Assembly: GCF_900156155.1 (NCBI RefSeq) | Contig: NZ_FTMD01000010.1 | Coordinates: 124,001 to 188,000, forward strand | Length of the DNA stretch: 64,000 nucleotides | Direction of reading: 5' to 3' | Source: Aromatoleum tolulyticum | Lineage (GTDB): Bacteria > Pseudomonadota > Gammaproteobacteria > Burkholderiales > Rhodocyclaceae | Position numbers and translations under genes: made by a program | Shown: one piece after another, positions 1-8,951 of the stretch | Position numbering within the stretch: position 1 is the first letter of the stretch | Layout of the letters: each line of letters opens with the position of its first letter | The notes under the pieces: generated by a model | What the model saw: only the letters and a program-made list of their open reading frames with translations | Told to the model about the DNA's origin: nothing | Databases searched by the model: none

Positions 1-651
1 GCCGCCGTGCGTGAAGACGGCGCGGCAGCGCGTCGCCAAGGTCTCATCCACGGACGGAATGCCGAGGATCGCGAGCCGGTCGCGCGTCTTGCGGATCACG
101 TCCGGGATGCCGCCGCCTATCGCCGCGCCGGTCGCGAGCACGACCCCGTCGGCGATCGCGGGCGAGGCGTGGTGGCTGCGACCGAGCGCGCCGTCGAGCA
201 GCACCAGCGCGCAGCCGCAGCCCTTGAGGATCGCGATCACCTTGTGCTGGTCGGAGCTGCGCGACGCTCCGGCGATCTCCATCTCGCCGTGGTCGAGCGC
301 GCGCACGATCAGGATCTCGCCCATCGGGCTGTCGATGCCGGTCGTGCCGATCTGCTTCCAGCGCACCTTCGCGCGCAGCAGCGTGTCGCGCGCGGTCGCG
401 ACGAGGCTGCCGGGCCAGACGAGCACAGGCGGCTTCGGGATCATGAACACCTGGTCGCGATCCTCGCCGTCACGGCCGATCGACGTGATGCCGACGCTGA
501 CGCCCTGCACATGCGCCTGCGCGAGGAGATGGTTCAGGCACACCGTCTTGCCGGTGTTCTTCGTCATCCCCAGCACCGCCAGCGTCGTCATGCCGGCCGC
601 GCGGATCTCGCGCCACAGCGCACTCCCGGTCATGGCAAACGCCTCAGACAT
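1..651 (-). CDS. P-loop accessory protein of lysine degradation, KamB-like (3' end outside window)
   Basis: The reading frame is open for 217 codons from an ATG at 651 to the window edge, so the C-terminus is missing. Near residue 30 it has a degenerate Walker A-like motif, MTKNTGKT, in a beta-strand/loop/helix context. From memory, lysine-fermentation clusters of fusobacteria and clostridia carry, after kamA and kdd, an ATP-binding protein and a MutS-like ATPase thought to reactivate the B12-dependent lysine 5,6-aminomutase. The order here (kamA, kdd, P-loop gene) matches. The start overlaps the kdd stop by 8 bp, which suggests translational coupling. Assignment to KamB is by context and motif only. 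A MutS-like gene and kamDE would be expected just left of the window. Confidence 0.6.
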   Translation of the reverse strand, partial: MSEAFAMTGSALWREIRAAGMTTLAVLGMTKNTGKTVCLNHLLAQAHVQGVSVGITSIGRDGEDRDQVFMIPKPPVLVWPGSLVATARDTLLRAKVRWKQIGTTGIDSPMGEILIVRALDHGEMEIAGASRSSDQHKVIAILKGCGCALVLLDGALGRSHHASPAIADGVVLATGAAIGGGIPDVIRKTRDRLAILGIPSVDETLATRCRAVFTHGG

Positions 652-1681
652 AGAGCGTCTCGAACAGGCGGCGCAGTGTGGGCGATTCGCGCAGCAGTTC
701 GAGCGCGAGCACCGCATGACCCTTCGCGTAGCCGTTGCCGACGATCATCTCGACGTCCTTGCCGACGCCTTCGGCGCCGAGCGCAGCGGCCGTGAAGCTC
801 GTCGCCATCGAGAAGAAGTAGATCTTCCCGCCGTCGCGCGTCGCGAGGATGCTGCCCATCTCGGTGTTCGGGATGTTCACGCAGTTGATCACGACGTCCG
901 CCATGCGCCCGCCGGTCAGATCCGCGATCGCCTCCATCATCGCCACCGCATCGGTCGCATCCGCCCGCAGCGCGTGATCGACCCAGCCGAGCTCGCTCAT
1001 GCGGCGGCAGTCCTTGTCGAAGGGCGACACGCCGATCACGCAACCGGTCGGGCCGGCGCGCTTCTTCGCCTCGTACACGCATAAGGTGCCGGACTTGCCG
1101 CCTCCGCCGACGACCACGACCGTGTCGCCCGGACGCACGAGGCGCGCCGTCTGCGCCGGTGCGCCGGCGACGTCGAGGATCGCGAGCGCGACCTTCTCGG
1201 GGATGTCCTCGGGCAGCTTTGCGTACAGGCCGGTCTCGAACAGGATCGCCTCGCCGTCGATCTCGATCTGGTCCTTGTCGACATGGATGCTGCGGATCGC
1301 GTCGATGCGCAGCGGCGTCAGCGACAGCGAGACGAGCGTCGCGATCCGGTCGCCGACTTCGAGGTCGATCTTGCCCACGAGCGCCGGCCCGATCGCCGCG
1401 ACACGCCCGATCAGCATGCCGCCCGAGCCCGTCACCGGGTTGTGCATCTTGCCGCGCTGGCCGACGATGTCGCGCACGATGGCCGCGATGCGGCCGAGGT
1501 CGCCCTCAGCCTCCGTCTTGATCTGCGTGAAGCTCGCGGCGTCGATGTTGAGCGCGGAGACGTCGATCAGGATCTCGTTGTCGCACAGCGCCATCGTGTT
1601 GTCTATCTTCCATGCGCCTTGCGGTAGCACGCCTTGGGGCTCGACGACGCGATGCGTGCCGTAGGGGGAACCATGCTTCAT
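644..1681 (-). CDS. kdd: L-erythro-3,5-diaminohexanoate dehydrogenase
   Basis: This 345-residue protein is a medium-chain-dehydrogenase-like enzyme with a glycine-rich NAD(P) loop (VVVVGGGGKSG, residues about 188-198). The family oxidatively deaminates 3,5-diaminohexanoate to 5-amino-3-oxohexanoate in anaerobic lysine breakdown. The length fits the family. An AGGGGAG ribosome-binding site lies just before the ATG, and the gene begins 10 bp after the kamA stop, so the two form one transcript. Identification rests on the nucleotide-binding motif, overall resemblance and the adjacent lysine 2,3-aminomutase. Confidence 0.85.
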   Translation of the reverse strand: MKHGSPYGTHRVVEPQGVLPQGAWKIDNTMALCDNEILIDVSALNIDAASFTQIKTEAEGDLGRIAAIVRDIVGQRGKMHNPVTGSGGMLIGRVAAIGPALVGKIDLEVGDRIATLVSLSLTPLRIDAIRSIHVDKDQIEIDGEAILFETGLYAKLPEDIPEKVALAILDVAGAPAQTARLVRPGDTVVVVGGGGKSGTLCVYEAKKRAGPTGCVIGVSPFDKDCRRMSELGWVDHALRADATDAVAMMEAIADLTGGRMADVVINCVNIPNTEMGSILATRDGGKIYFFSMATSFTAAALGAEGVGKDVEMIVGNGYAKGHAVLALELLRESPTLRRLFETLYV

Positions 1682-1691
1682 GCTGCTCCCC

Positions 1692-2873
1692 TTACGCGCG
1701 GCTTTGCGACGGGACGCGGAAGTCGAGACCCAGGCCCGGCATCTCGACGGTATCGCCCTTGTAATTGCGGCACTTGATCGTCGTGCCCTGGCCGTCGCGG
1801 CGGATCTCCTCGGTCACGTAGGTCGGGATGATCGGCAGCTTGCCGAGACCGCCCAGGCCATCGACGACAAAGGTCGGCACCGCCGGACCGCTGATCCAGC
1901 CACGGATCCCTTCGTAGAGTTCGAGCATGCGGTGGTAGGGCACGATGAAGTGATGCGCGCCCTCGACCATGTCGGTCGAATAGACGTAGTAAGGCCGTAC
2001 GCCCATCTCGATCGCCTGCATGAAGAGCTCGCGCAGCACGGCGACGTCGTCGTTCACGCCCTTCAGGCACACCGTCTGCAGCCCCATCATGATGCCGGCC
2101 TTCTGGATCAGCTTGACGCGCTCGCGCAGCAGCGGCGTGATCTCCTTCGGGTGGTTGATGTGGATATTCACCATCTGCACGCGATGCTTTTCGAGGATCG
2201 CGCACAGCTCCGGCGTCACGCGGGTCGGCAGTTGCACGACCATGCGCGAGCCGATGCGCAGGAAGCGCACGTGCGGCGCGCGTTCGCGGATCGCGCCGAG
2301 GATGTAGTCGAGGCGCTCGTCGTCGAAGGTCAGCGGATCGCCGCCCGACAGCAGCACGTCGTCGATGTCCTTGTTGCTGGCGATGTAGTCGATCGAGCGC
2401 TCGATCTCGTCCTTGTGCACCGAACCGCTCGGCTGCGACACCATGCGTTTGCGGGTGCAGAAGCGGCACAGCGTCGAGCAGGTGTTCGACACGAGGAACA
2501 GCACGCGGCGCGGGTAGCGGTGCACGACGCTGGTGCCGGGCACGGTATCGCCCTCCTCGCCCAGCTCGTCGAGCAGTGTGGTGAAGCCGGCCTTCTGCTC
2601 CTCGTGGCGCGACGGCAGGTACTGCAGGCGGATCGGACAGTTCGGATCGTGCGGATCCATCAGCTTCGCCATGTAGGGCGTGATCGACACCGCGAACTTC
2701 TCGTACACGGTCTCGTTCACGTCCTCCATATTGTTCAGGACGTCCTTCAGTTCGGAGTGGTGGGTATAGCGGCGGGCGAACTGCTTCTGCCACGGTTCGG
2801 ACGCCGGATCGTAGGCTTCCAGTTCGGCGCGGCTCAGCAGTTGGCGGGGAGAGATGACGATTTTTTGCAGCAT
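1692..2873 (-). CDS. kamA: L-lysine 2,3-aminomutase (radical SAM, PLP)
   Basis: A 393-residue radical SAM enzyme that converts L-lysine to L-beta-lysine. The cluster cysteines are C132, C136 and C139 (CSTLCRFC followed by TRKR). SGGDP lies near residue 176. The lysine-contacting aspartates match D301 (STDMVEG) and D338 (VVDGLGG), and the PLP lysine is K345 (GGLGK). All three sit at a constant offset of +8 from the clostridial enzyme as I remember its numbering. Having these aspartates and this length argues against EpmB, the shorter EF-P modifying paralogue. I chose the ATG at 2873 because it is preceded by AGGA and starts the conserved region; the open frame continues to 3035 without homology. 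It is divergent from an Lrp gene. Confidence 0.9.
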   Translation of the reverse strand: MLQKIVISPRQLLSRAELEAYDPASEPWQKQFARRYTHHSELKDVLNNMEDVNETVYEKFAVSITPYMAKLMDPHDPNCPIRLQYLPSRHEEQKAGFTTLLDELGEEGDTVPGTSVVHRYPRRVLFLVSNTCSTLCRFCTRKRMVSQPSGSVHKDEIERSIDYIASNKDIDDVLLSGGDPLTFDDERLDYILGAIRERAPHVRFLRIGSRMVVQLPTRVTPELCAILEKHRVQMVNIHINHPKEITPLLRERVKLIQKAGIMMGLQTVCLKGVNDDVAVLRELFMQAIEMGVRPYYVYSTDMVEGAHHFIVPYHRMLELYEGIRGWISGPAVPTFVVDGLGGLGKLPIIPTYVTEEIRRDGQGTTIKCRNYKGDTVEMPGLGLDFRVPSQSRA

Positions 2874-3040
2874 TTTCCTGTCCCTTTTGTTCGTCGTTAT
2901 GAATGGCCGCGGGGGCCTGACGAAGACGAGTTTAGGGACGGGCCGCGCCAGCCTGAACAGGCAAAGTGCCTTTGAACATGCCCGCAAATCAGTCAAAATG
3001 ACCGACATTCGGACAATTTGATCTTTACCCTGCAAAACCC
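2874..3040. promoter_or_regulatory. Divergent control region between kamA and the Lrp-family gene
   Basis: These 167 bp separate two divergent genes and must hold both promoters. They contain an AT-richer stretch and a short dyad, GTCAAAATGAC, at 2992-3002. Lrp/AsnC proteins commonly bind such divergent regions and respond to an amino acid, so the neighbouring regulator is a reasonable candidate to bind here. The operator itself is only a guess from the dyad. Confidence 0.4.
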
Positions 3041-3472
3041 ATGGACGAACTCGACCGCCAGCTCATCGAGCTACTCAAAGTGAATGCCCGCCTGCCCGTC
3101 GTGAAGATCGCGCAGGCGCTCGGCTGCGCGCGCAGCACCGTGCAGTTGCGCCTGAAGGCGCTGGAAGATTCGGGAACGATCAGCGGCTACACCGTCAGCG
3201 TGACGAAGCCGCAGTCATCGCGTTCGATCCAGGCGATGGTGCTGATCTCGATCGAGTCGAAGAACGAACCCGACGTCGTGCGTGCGCTGCGGAAGCGCCA
3301 CGAGATCACCAAGCTCTACTCGGTCAGCGGCCGCTACGATTTGTGCGGCATGCTGGAAACGGAAACCACGCACGAACTCGACGCGGTCATCGACCGTGTG
3401 CGGGCGATCAGGGGCGTGGTGGATACCTTCTCGACGATATTGCTGTCGACGAAGCTGGACCGGCCGGGCTGA
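3041..3472 (+). CDS. Lrp/AsnC-family transcriptional regulator
   Basis: A 143-residue protein with an N-terminal winged helix-turn-helix (MDELDRQLIELLKVNAR to about residue 55) and a C-terminal ligand-sensing RAM domain. The length is typical of the family. It is divergent from the kamA operon, so it probably senses lysine or beta-lysine and controls that operon. This follows from the common habit of Lrp/AsnC regulators to adjoin their targets, not from direct evidence. Its stop at 3472 leaves 21 bp before the stop of the convergent next gene. Confidence 0.85.
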   Translation: MDELDRQLIELLKVNARLPVVKIAQALGCARSTVQLRLKALEDSGTISGYTVSVTKPQSSRSIQAMVLISIESKNEPDVVRALRKRHEITKLYSVSGRYDLCGMLETETTHELDAVIDRVRAIRGVVDTFSTILLSTKLDRPG

Positions 3473-3493
3473 CCGCGATCCGGCTCCGCCGCA

Positions 3494-5164
3494 TCACGTC
3501 AGCCCCGCCGCACTCAATTCGCGTCTGAAGCGCTGGTGCAGCTGTTCGTCCCTGAAACCGTAGGATTCGAGGACCAGCTTCAGGTCCATCTGCGGGGCCA
3601 TCGTGCGAAAGGTCTGCAGCATGTGCATCGCCTCGTCATGCCGCCCCAGGCGTTCGAGGGCGGCGATGCACATCACCGCCGTGCCGATGAATGCCTGCCG
3701 TGCCATACCGTCGATGCAGACTTCGGCCGCCTGCACGTCCTGGCCGTCCGCATACAGCGCGCGACTGTAAATGAACGGATACCACTTCGGGTACAGCGGA
3801 TTCAATTCGATGGCCTTCTGCGCCGATTCGACGGCCTGACGGTACCAGCCGGCCGTCGAGGCGGCACGTGAGAACATGATGTGGTTCTCCGCGTCGTTGG
3901 AATTGATCTCGATCGCCTTGAGACCCGCCTTGGCGGCCTCTTCGTTGCGCTTCATGAAGGTCAGCACCTGCGCGAGGGCCTGGTAGCCAATCGACAGGTT
4001 GGAATTCAGCTCCAGTCCGCGATGGATGCTCGCCAGCGACTCCTCGAACGACGGCCCGCCGCCGGTGAACACCCTCAGCAGGCCGCCCGCCCAACCCAGC
4101 AGCACGTGCGCCTCCGCAAAGTTCGGATCGAGCGAGATCGCCTGCCGCAGGAGTTCGGTGGCCTTCGTCTCGCCTTCGGCATTGAGCTTGTGCTTCTCGC
4201 TGCGTGCCCGCTGGAAGAGGTCGTAAGCATCCAGGTTCTCTGTCGGTTTATGGCGGGCACGACGCTTTTCCGCCTCCTGCACCTGCGGCAGGACGCGGGT
4301 CGCGATAGCGTCGGAAATCTGGTCCTGGATGCTGAACAGGTCGCCTTGCGGCTGGTCGTATCGCTGTGCCCACAACTGGTTGCCGCTCTCCGTGTCGATC
4401 AGCTGCGCCTGCACCCGGATGGCGCTCCCCGAGGACTGGACGCTGCCGACCACGGCATACCGGACACCGAGCTGCCGGCGCACCGCAGCGACGTCGAGTT
4501 GACGGTCCCGGAACGCCAATGCGGAGTTGTTCGCAATGACGAAGAGTTCGGGGACGCGCGTCAGCGAAAGGTTGAGATCCTCCGTAAGGCCTTCCGCCAG
4601 ATGCGGACGCGCGCCACCCTCACTGTGATTGACGAACGGGAGTACGGCAATCGACGGGCGCCCGCGTGCCGGGTCAATCGGCGCCTTCGCGGGGGCTCGC
4701 AGCACATACGCTGCGATTGCGCCCACGAGCACCACCAGCGCGACCACGATCGCACCGACAGGCGGGCGCAACCAGGTGAGCTGCCGGACCGGCGCCGTCC
4801 TCACGTCCTCGGCACCCGGCACCGATCTGTCGTCCGGCGTCACGGGCGCAATGAGCTGATAGCCACCCTTCGGCACCGTGAGCACATAGCGCGGACAATG
4901 ACTGTCGTCGCCCAGCGCCCGACGCAGCTTGGCGATGGTCTGCGTCAGCGCGTCATACCCCACGACGCGCCCCGCCCAAACCTGTTCCTCGATTTCCTGC
5001 CGGCTGACCACCTCGCCGGCCCGCTCGACGAGCAACATGAGCAAGGCCATCGTGCGCGGCTCGACCTGCAGCGGCACCCCCTCACGTTCAATCACATGCT
5101 CCGATGGCCGCACGCGGCAATCGGCAACGCGAAATGCCTCCATCGCGCCCCCCTCGGGTTTCAC
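3494..5164 (-). CDS. CadC-like membrane transcriptional regulator with TPR region
   Basis: A 556-residue protein. Residues about 10-107 form an OmpR/ToxR-type winged helix. Residues about 136-155 form one transmembrane helix. A segment near 170-280 beginning PSIAVLPFVN resembles the TolB/FlgO-like domain often fused in such regulators. TPR-like helical repeats fill about 310-540. Proteins of this build bind DNA in the cytoplasm while the C-terminal part senses something in the periplasm. A second ATG at codon 8 is also possible. No obvious target gene adjoins it; the small secreted protein gene at 5391 is divergent and could be one. Confidence 0.8.
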   Translation of the reverse strand: MKPEGGAMEAFRVADCRVRPSEHVIEREGVPLQVEPRTMALLMLLVERAGEVVSRQEIEEQVWAGRVVGYDALTQTIAKLRRALGDDSHCPRYVLTVPKGGYQLIAPVTPDDRSVPGAEDVRTAPVRQLTWLRPPVGAIVVALVVLVGAIAAYVLRAPAKAPIDPARGRPSIAVLPFVNHSEGGARPHLAEGLTEDLNLSLTRVPELFVIANNSALAFRDRQLDVAAVRRQLGVRYAVVGSVQSSGSAIRVQAQLIDTESGNQLWAQRYDQPQGDLFSIQDQISDAIATRVLPQVQEAEKRRARHKPTENLDAYDLFQRARSEKHKLNAEGETKATELLRQAISLDPNFAEAHVLLGWAGGLLRVFTGGGPSFEESLASIHRGLELNSNLSIGYQALAQVLTFMKRNEEAAKAGLKAIEINSNDAENHIMFSRAASTAGWYRQAVESAQKAIELNPLYPKWYPFIYSRALYADGQDVQAAEVCIDGMARQAFIGTAVMCIAALERLGRHDEAMHMLQTFRTMAPQMDLKLVLESYGFRDEQLHQRFRRELSAAGLT

Positions 5165-5390
5165 CGCCTCCGTCGGCGGTCAGCCACTTGTCGATTCCAT
5201 CATAGAGCGCGGGCGAGCCGGCAACAAACCAGCCGGAGCGCCGCGTTCGTCAGGCTCCGGCAGGAAAAAATCATCCAATCATCACGGCCCCGTCAGGTCC
5301 GGCAGCGCTCTCCCGGCTAGATGTAAAGCAGGACCGAAGTCCGCTTCGCACCGCGAATGGCGTCGGCCCGACGAACTGGAGGGCGATATC

Positions 5391-5807
5391 ATGACCACAT
5401 GCGATTCGATCCCGCTGCGTGCGATTCTTGCGGCGTTGGTAACGATCATTCCGGCGACTGCGGTGCCCGAGACAGCCCTGGCCGGCGACGATCCTTTTGT
5501 CGAGATGGCACGGCAGACGATGGAGGGGGCTTCCGCACGCGGCATCTGGCGCAATGCGCTGCTCCCGGAGGCAACTGGCGCCGAGCCGTCGCCACGCTCG
5601 GCGGACGCGATCATGGCCGAGCACATCGCCCACTACAGCCGTAAGGTTCTCGATCGCGGCGGATGGAGCAATCCTCATGCACCCGCCCGCGGCTACGACT
5701 CGGGAAACCCGCTGCTTGCCGTGGAACCGGGGACGGGATCCGTTTCGGGCGGCGAAGCACGAGCGGCAAGCCCCGATCCCGGGGCCGGTGGACACGGTCG
5801 ACTCTGA
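5391..5807 (+). CDS. Small secreted protein of unknown function
   Basis: The 138-residue product starts at an ATG preceded by GGAGGG seven bases upstream. It begins with a signal-peptide-like segment (RAILAALVTIIPATAVP) with likely cleavage after ETALA. The mature part is polar, with no cysteines, transmembrane segments or motif that I recognise. A longer open frame starts at 4929 in the same phase, but its upstream part overlaps the regulator gene on the other strand and has no plausible start signal. The gene is convergent with the aruG end, two bases away. Confidence 0.55.
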   Translation: MTTCDSIPLRAILAALVTIIPATAVPETALAGDDPFVEMARQTMEGASARGIWRNALLPEATGAEPSPRSADAIMAEHIAHYSRKVLDRGGWSNPHAPARGYDSGNPLLAVEPGTGSVSGGEARAASPDPGAGGHGRL

Positions 5808-5809
5808 GC

Positions 5810-6880
5810 TTACGCCGTGCCCAGCGCGCGCACCGAGGCGCCCGTCGACGCGCCGAGCCGGCTCAGGATGTCGGGCGACAGGATCAGGCGATCAGCTGCC
5901 AAGCTGCCGGGCGCTGCCGTCATGCAGAAGCCTTCGCCCTCGCCGGCCGCGACCCACCAGCGTTGCGCGCCGTCCGCTGGTTCGCCCGCCCCGGCAAGAA
6001 ATTCGCGGCTGTTCGCAACCCCGTTCAGCGTGCGCGTGTGCGCTTCCAGCACCATCCCGGCGTCGAAGATGTCGACGTGGTTCTCGAAGTGGAAGCCGTC
6101 CTGCTCGAGCAACGGCGCGAGGCCCGCGATGTCGGGATGGATGCCGCCGACGGTGGATTGCGCCGATTCGGGCAGCAGGCTCAGGTAGACCGGATGCTTG
6201 GGCATCAGCTCGGCGATGAAGGCCTTGCGGCCCTGCGCGACGAGGCGCTCGGCGCCGCGCTGGTCGACCTTGAAGAAGTGCCGCCCGACCGCTTCCCAGA
6301 ACGGCGAAGTGTCGTCGGGATCGCGCACGCCATGCATCTCGATGATGGTGCGCGGCGCGAACTCCGCCAGCCGCCCGGCGATGAACAGCTGTGCGGCCTT
6401 CGTCAGCAAGGCCGCACCTCCCAGCCCGCGCGCGTCACGTCGCACGTACAGGCTGTGCAGTTCGCTGCAACCGGTAAGGTCGTTGCACAGGTACAGCACC
6501 TCATGGCAGCGGTAGGACTTCAGGCGCGAGCTGGAATGGACGATCTTGCCGAGGCGATAGTCGTAGAACGGCTGATCCAGACCGATGCTGCACACGAGCT
6601 GAACGCAGCCGACGACCTCCCCGCTCGCACAGTCCTCCAGCAGCAGCAGATAGCCGCGCTCGGCGTCGCTCGCCTTGCCGGCGAGGCTGCGCTCGACCCG
6701 CTCCAGCGTCGCACGACTGGCCTCGGGCGATTCCGCATGGCGCTCCAGTGCGCCGTCCGCCTCGATCACGAGCGCATGGAAGGCTGCCGCGTCGTCCGCA
6801 CGCGCGACGCGCACGATGAAGCGGCCGGCGGAAGCGGAAAGGGGAACCTGTTCAGGCAGGGACACAGCACACCTCGTCAT
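5810..6880 (-). CDS. aruG: Arginine N-succinyltransferase, beta-type subunit
   Basis: A 356-residue AstA-family protein of the GNAT fold. It carries the family hallmarks ELHSLYVRRD, a glycine-rich GLGGAALL acetyl/succinyl-CoA loop, SPFWEAVG and FIAELMPKHP. In pseudomonads the enzyme is a heterodimer of AruF and AruG that transfers succinate from succinyl-CoA to arginine or ornithine, the first step of the AST pathway. The ATG at 6880 overlaps aruF by 29 bp; a GTG at 6865 is an alternative. Together with the preceding gene it forms the expected pair. It is the last gene of the operon. Confidence 0.88.
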   Translation of the reverse strand: MTRCAVSLPEQVPLSASAGRFIVRVARADDAAAFHALVIEADGALERHAESPEASRATLERVERSLAGKASDAERGYLLLLEDCASGEVVGCVQLVCSIGLDQPFYDYRLGKIVHSSSRLKSYRCHEVLYLCNDLTGCSELHSLYVRRDARGLGGAALLTKAAQLFIAGRLAEFAPRTIIEMHGVRDPDDTSPFWEAVGRHFFKVDQRGAERLVAQGRKAFIAELMPKHPVYLSLLPESAQSTVGGIHPDIAGLAPLLEQDGFHFENHVDIFDAGMVLEAHTRTLNGVANSREFLAGAGEPADGAQRWWVAAGEGEGFCMTAAPGSLAADRLILSPDILSRLGASTGASVRALGTA

Positions 6881-7865
6881 CGTCGATCAGTTCGAGCCGG
6901 CTCGCGGCATCCGCGGTCGTGGCAAGACGGCCGTCGGGGCGCCGCAGCGCAGGCGCGAGCACGGCGCGGAAGCGGCTCGCCTCGCCGTTCGCAAGAAGGC
7001 ACTCGGGTTCGCTGCGCCCGATGGATCCATCCACCGCAAGCGGAAGCTTCTGCGCGACGCGGATCGAGCGCGCCAGCCCGCGTTTGACGCAGAAGGTCGG
7101 TCCGCCGTCGAACACGTCCACGTAGCGCTCCGCCTCGAAGCCTTCGTCGATCAACAGGCCGTAGGTCGGCATGTAGCCGGCGCGGGTCTGGCCGAGCACG
7201 TTCTGCGCGCCCACGGGCAGTAGCGGCACGTAGATCGGATGGTGCGGCATCAGCTCGGCCATGAAGCTGCGGTCCTTGCCCAGCGCCAGCCGCTCCGCCT
7301 CGCGGTAGGAGACACCGAAGAACCTGCTCCCGACCGCCGACCAGAACGGCGACTCGCCATCGTCGTCGACCATGCCCGGCAGCGGCGCGATCAGGTCCTC
7401 GGCAAAGCGCGCGGGCTGCGTCGCGATGAAGGCCAGCGCGGCCTGCACGAGTGCGCGCTCGACACGGACCCGGCGTCCGTCGCCCGCGACCAGCGGCGGC
7501 CGCAGCAGCGTGAAGCCGGAGAGGTCGTGGCTCAGCGTCAGCGCATACATGCGGTGGTTCACGCCCAGCTCGGGCGAGGCGTGGATGATGGTCTCGTTGC
7601 GGAAGGAGTAGTCGGCGCCGGGATAACCCGCGGCGGCGACGACCAGCATCGCGCCGACGAGCGCGCCGTCGTCGGTGGCGACGAGCAGGTACTGCTCCTC
7701 GCCGGGGAAGTCGATGTCGGCCGCGAACGCGTCCTCGCTCTGCGCAATGAGACGTCCGAGCAGCCTGGGGTCGTTCGGCAGCGAAACGTCGGGCGCACCG
7801 GCGCGCGCGGCGGTCTCGGCCAGGGCGTCCAGGTCGGAATGCTGGGCGGGTCGGATCGTCAGCAT
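6852..7865 (-). CDS. aruF: Arginine N-succinyltransferase, alpha-type subunit
   Basis: A 337-residue AstA-family protein. It begins MLTIRPAQHSDLDALAE and contains SPFWSAVG and FMAELMPHHPIYVPLLP, paralogous to the same regions of the following gene. The ATG at 7865 sits in ATGCTGA, where TGA ends argR, so the two genes overlap by 7 bp. The open frame runs further upstream to 8441, but that part lies antiparallel in phase to argR coding sequence and is not used. It acts with AruG in the arginine succinyltransferase reaction. Confidence 0.88.
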   Translation of the reverse strand: MLTIRPAQHSDLDALAETAARAGAPDVSLPNDPRLLGRLIAQSEDAFAADIDFPGEEQYLLVATDDGALVGAMLVVAAAGYPGADYSFRNETIIHASPELGVNHRMYALTLSHDLSGFTLLRPPLVAGDGRRVRVERALVQAALAFIATQPARFAEDLIAPLPGMVDDDGESPFWSAVGSRFFGVSYREAERLALGKDRSFMAELMPHHPIYVPLLPVGAQNVLGQTRAGYMPTYGLLIDEGFEAERYVDVFDGGPTFCVKRGLARSIRVAQKLPLAVDGSIGRSEPECLLANGEASRFRAVLAPALRRPDGRLATTADAASRLELIDDDEVCCVPA

Positions 7866-8905
7866 GAGGGCTCCGTTGGGGGCGTGCCGGCGGCGCGGGA
7901 ATCCGTTCCCTGGCTGCCGGTGAGCGTGGCGCGCGAGCGGTCTTCGCGCGGCGTGATGCCGAAATGGGCGCGGTAGGCAGTCGCGAAGTGCGAGCCCGAC
8001 GAGAAGCCGCAGGACAGACCGATCTGCACGATGGACTGCTGCGTGCGCACGATGAGCTGGCGCGCGCGCTCGAGGCGCAGCTCCTGGTAGTAGCGCGAAG
8101 GCAGGATGTCGAGGTTCTGCTTGAACAGGCGCTCCAGCTGGCGCCGCGAGATGCCGACGCATTCGGCGATCTCGTCCGAGCCGAGCGGCTCCTCGAGGTT
8201 CGCCTCCATCACCAGCAACGCCTCGTTGAGCTTGGGCGGGTGCTGCGAAATGCGGCTCGAGGCCGGCACCGCCTGCTTCTCGTGGCCGGGGCGGATGCGG
8301 TCCAGCCCGAGCTGGCGCGCGACGTTGTCCGCGAGCCGGGGCGAGACCTGCTGGGCGATCACGCACAGCATCATGTCGAGCGTCGCCTGGCTGCTCGACG
8401 CGGTCAGGCGGTCGGCATCGATCTCGTACAGGCTCGCGCACAGCACCAGCTCGGGGTGGCGCTCGCGGTAGAGCGTCATGTCCTCCCAGTGCACGGCGAC
8501 GCGGCGATTGTCCAGCAGCCCCGCCGCGGCGAGCCAGCCGGTGCCGCCGCGGTTGCCGCAGAAGGCGGCGCCCACGCGCGCGATGCGCTTCAGTTGCGAG
8601 ACGATGTCGGCGGCGTTGGTGCCGGGCTGATGGAGGTCGGACGCGACGACGAGGGCATCACAGCGCACCAGCGCCGACAGCGCACCGCCCACCGACAGGC
8701 GTCCCCCGCCGGGTAACGCGACCGGGGCACCATCGGCCGAGACGAGATGCACGTCATAGAACCGCTGCCCGCCCAGCCGGTTGGCCTCGACGAAGGGATC
8801 GACGATGGCGCCGATCGTACCGAGCGACACCGGCGGCAGCAGCAGCACGGCGACGTCGAGCGACTGCGCGCCGCGCTCGGCATCGACGGGCCTGTCCCAG
8901 CGCAT
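7859..8905 (-). CDS. argR: ArgR-type AraC/GlxA-family transcriptional regulator
   Basis: A 348-residue protein with an N-terminal DJ-1/PfpI-like (GATase1) domain of about 200 residues. It has a cysteine in AFCGNRGG at the usual elbow position. A C-terminal AraC-type double helix-turn-helix contains ISRRQLERLFKQNL and CGFSSGSHFATAYRAHFG. This is the architecture of Pseudomonas ArgR, which controls aot and aru operons in response to arginine. Lying between aotP and aruF, as aotP-argR does in Pseudomonas, makes arginine-responsive autoregulation of this operon likely. It is unrelated to the E. coli ArgR hexamer. Confidence 0.82.
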   Translation of the reverse strand: MRWDRPVDAERGAQSLDVAVLLLPPVSLGTIGAIVDPFVEANRLGGQRFYDVHLVSADGAPVALPGGGRLSVGGALSALVRCDALVVASDLHQPGTNAADIVSQLKRIARVGAAFCGNRGGTGWLAAAGLLDNRRVAVHWEDMTLYRERHPELVLCASLYEIDADRLTASSSQATLDMMLCVIAQQVSPRLADNVARQLGLDRIRPGHEKQAVPASSRISQHPPKLNEALLVMEANLEEPLGSDEIAECVGISRRQLERLFKQNLDILPSRYYQELRLERARQLIVRTQQSIVQIGLSCGFSSGSHFATAYRAHFGITPREDRSRATLTGSQGTDSRAAGTPPTEPSC

Positions 8906-8951
8906 CCTCGCCGCGCCCTGGCTGCGCTCGCCCGCCGTCGCGTACGTGCGA

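Noticed and set aside
4929-5390. N-terminal extension of the small secreted protein back to 4929
   Set aside because: It overlaps the CadC-like gene on the other strand, lacks a ribosome-binding site and would bury the signal peptide.
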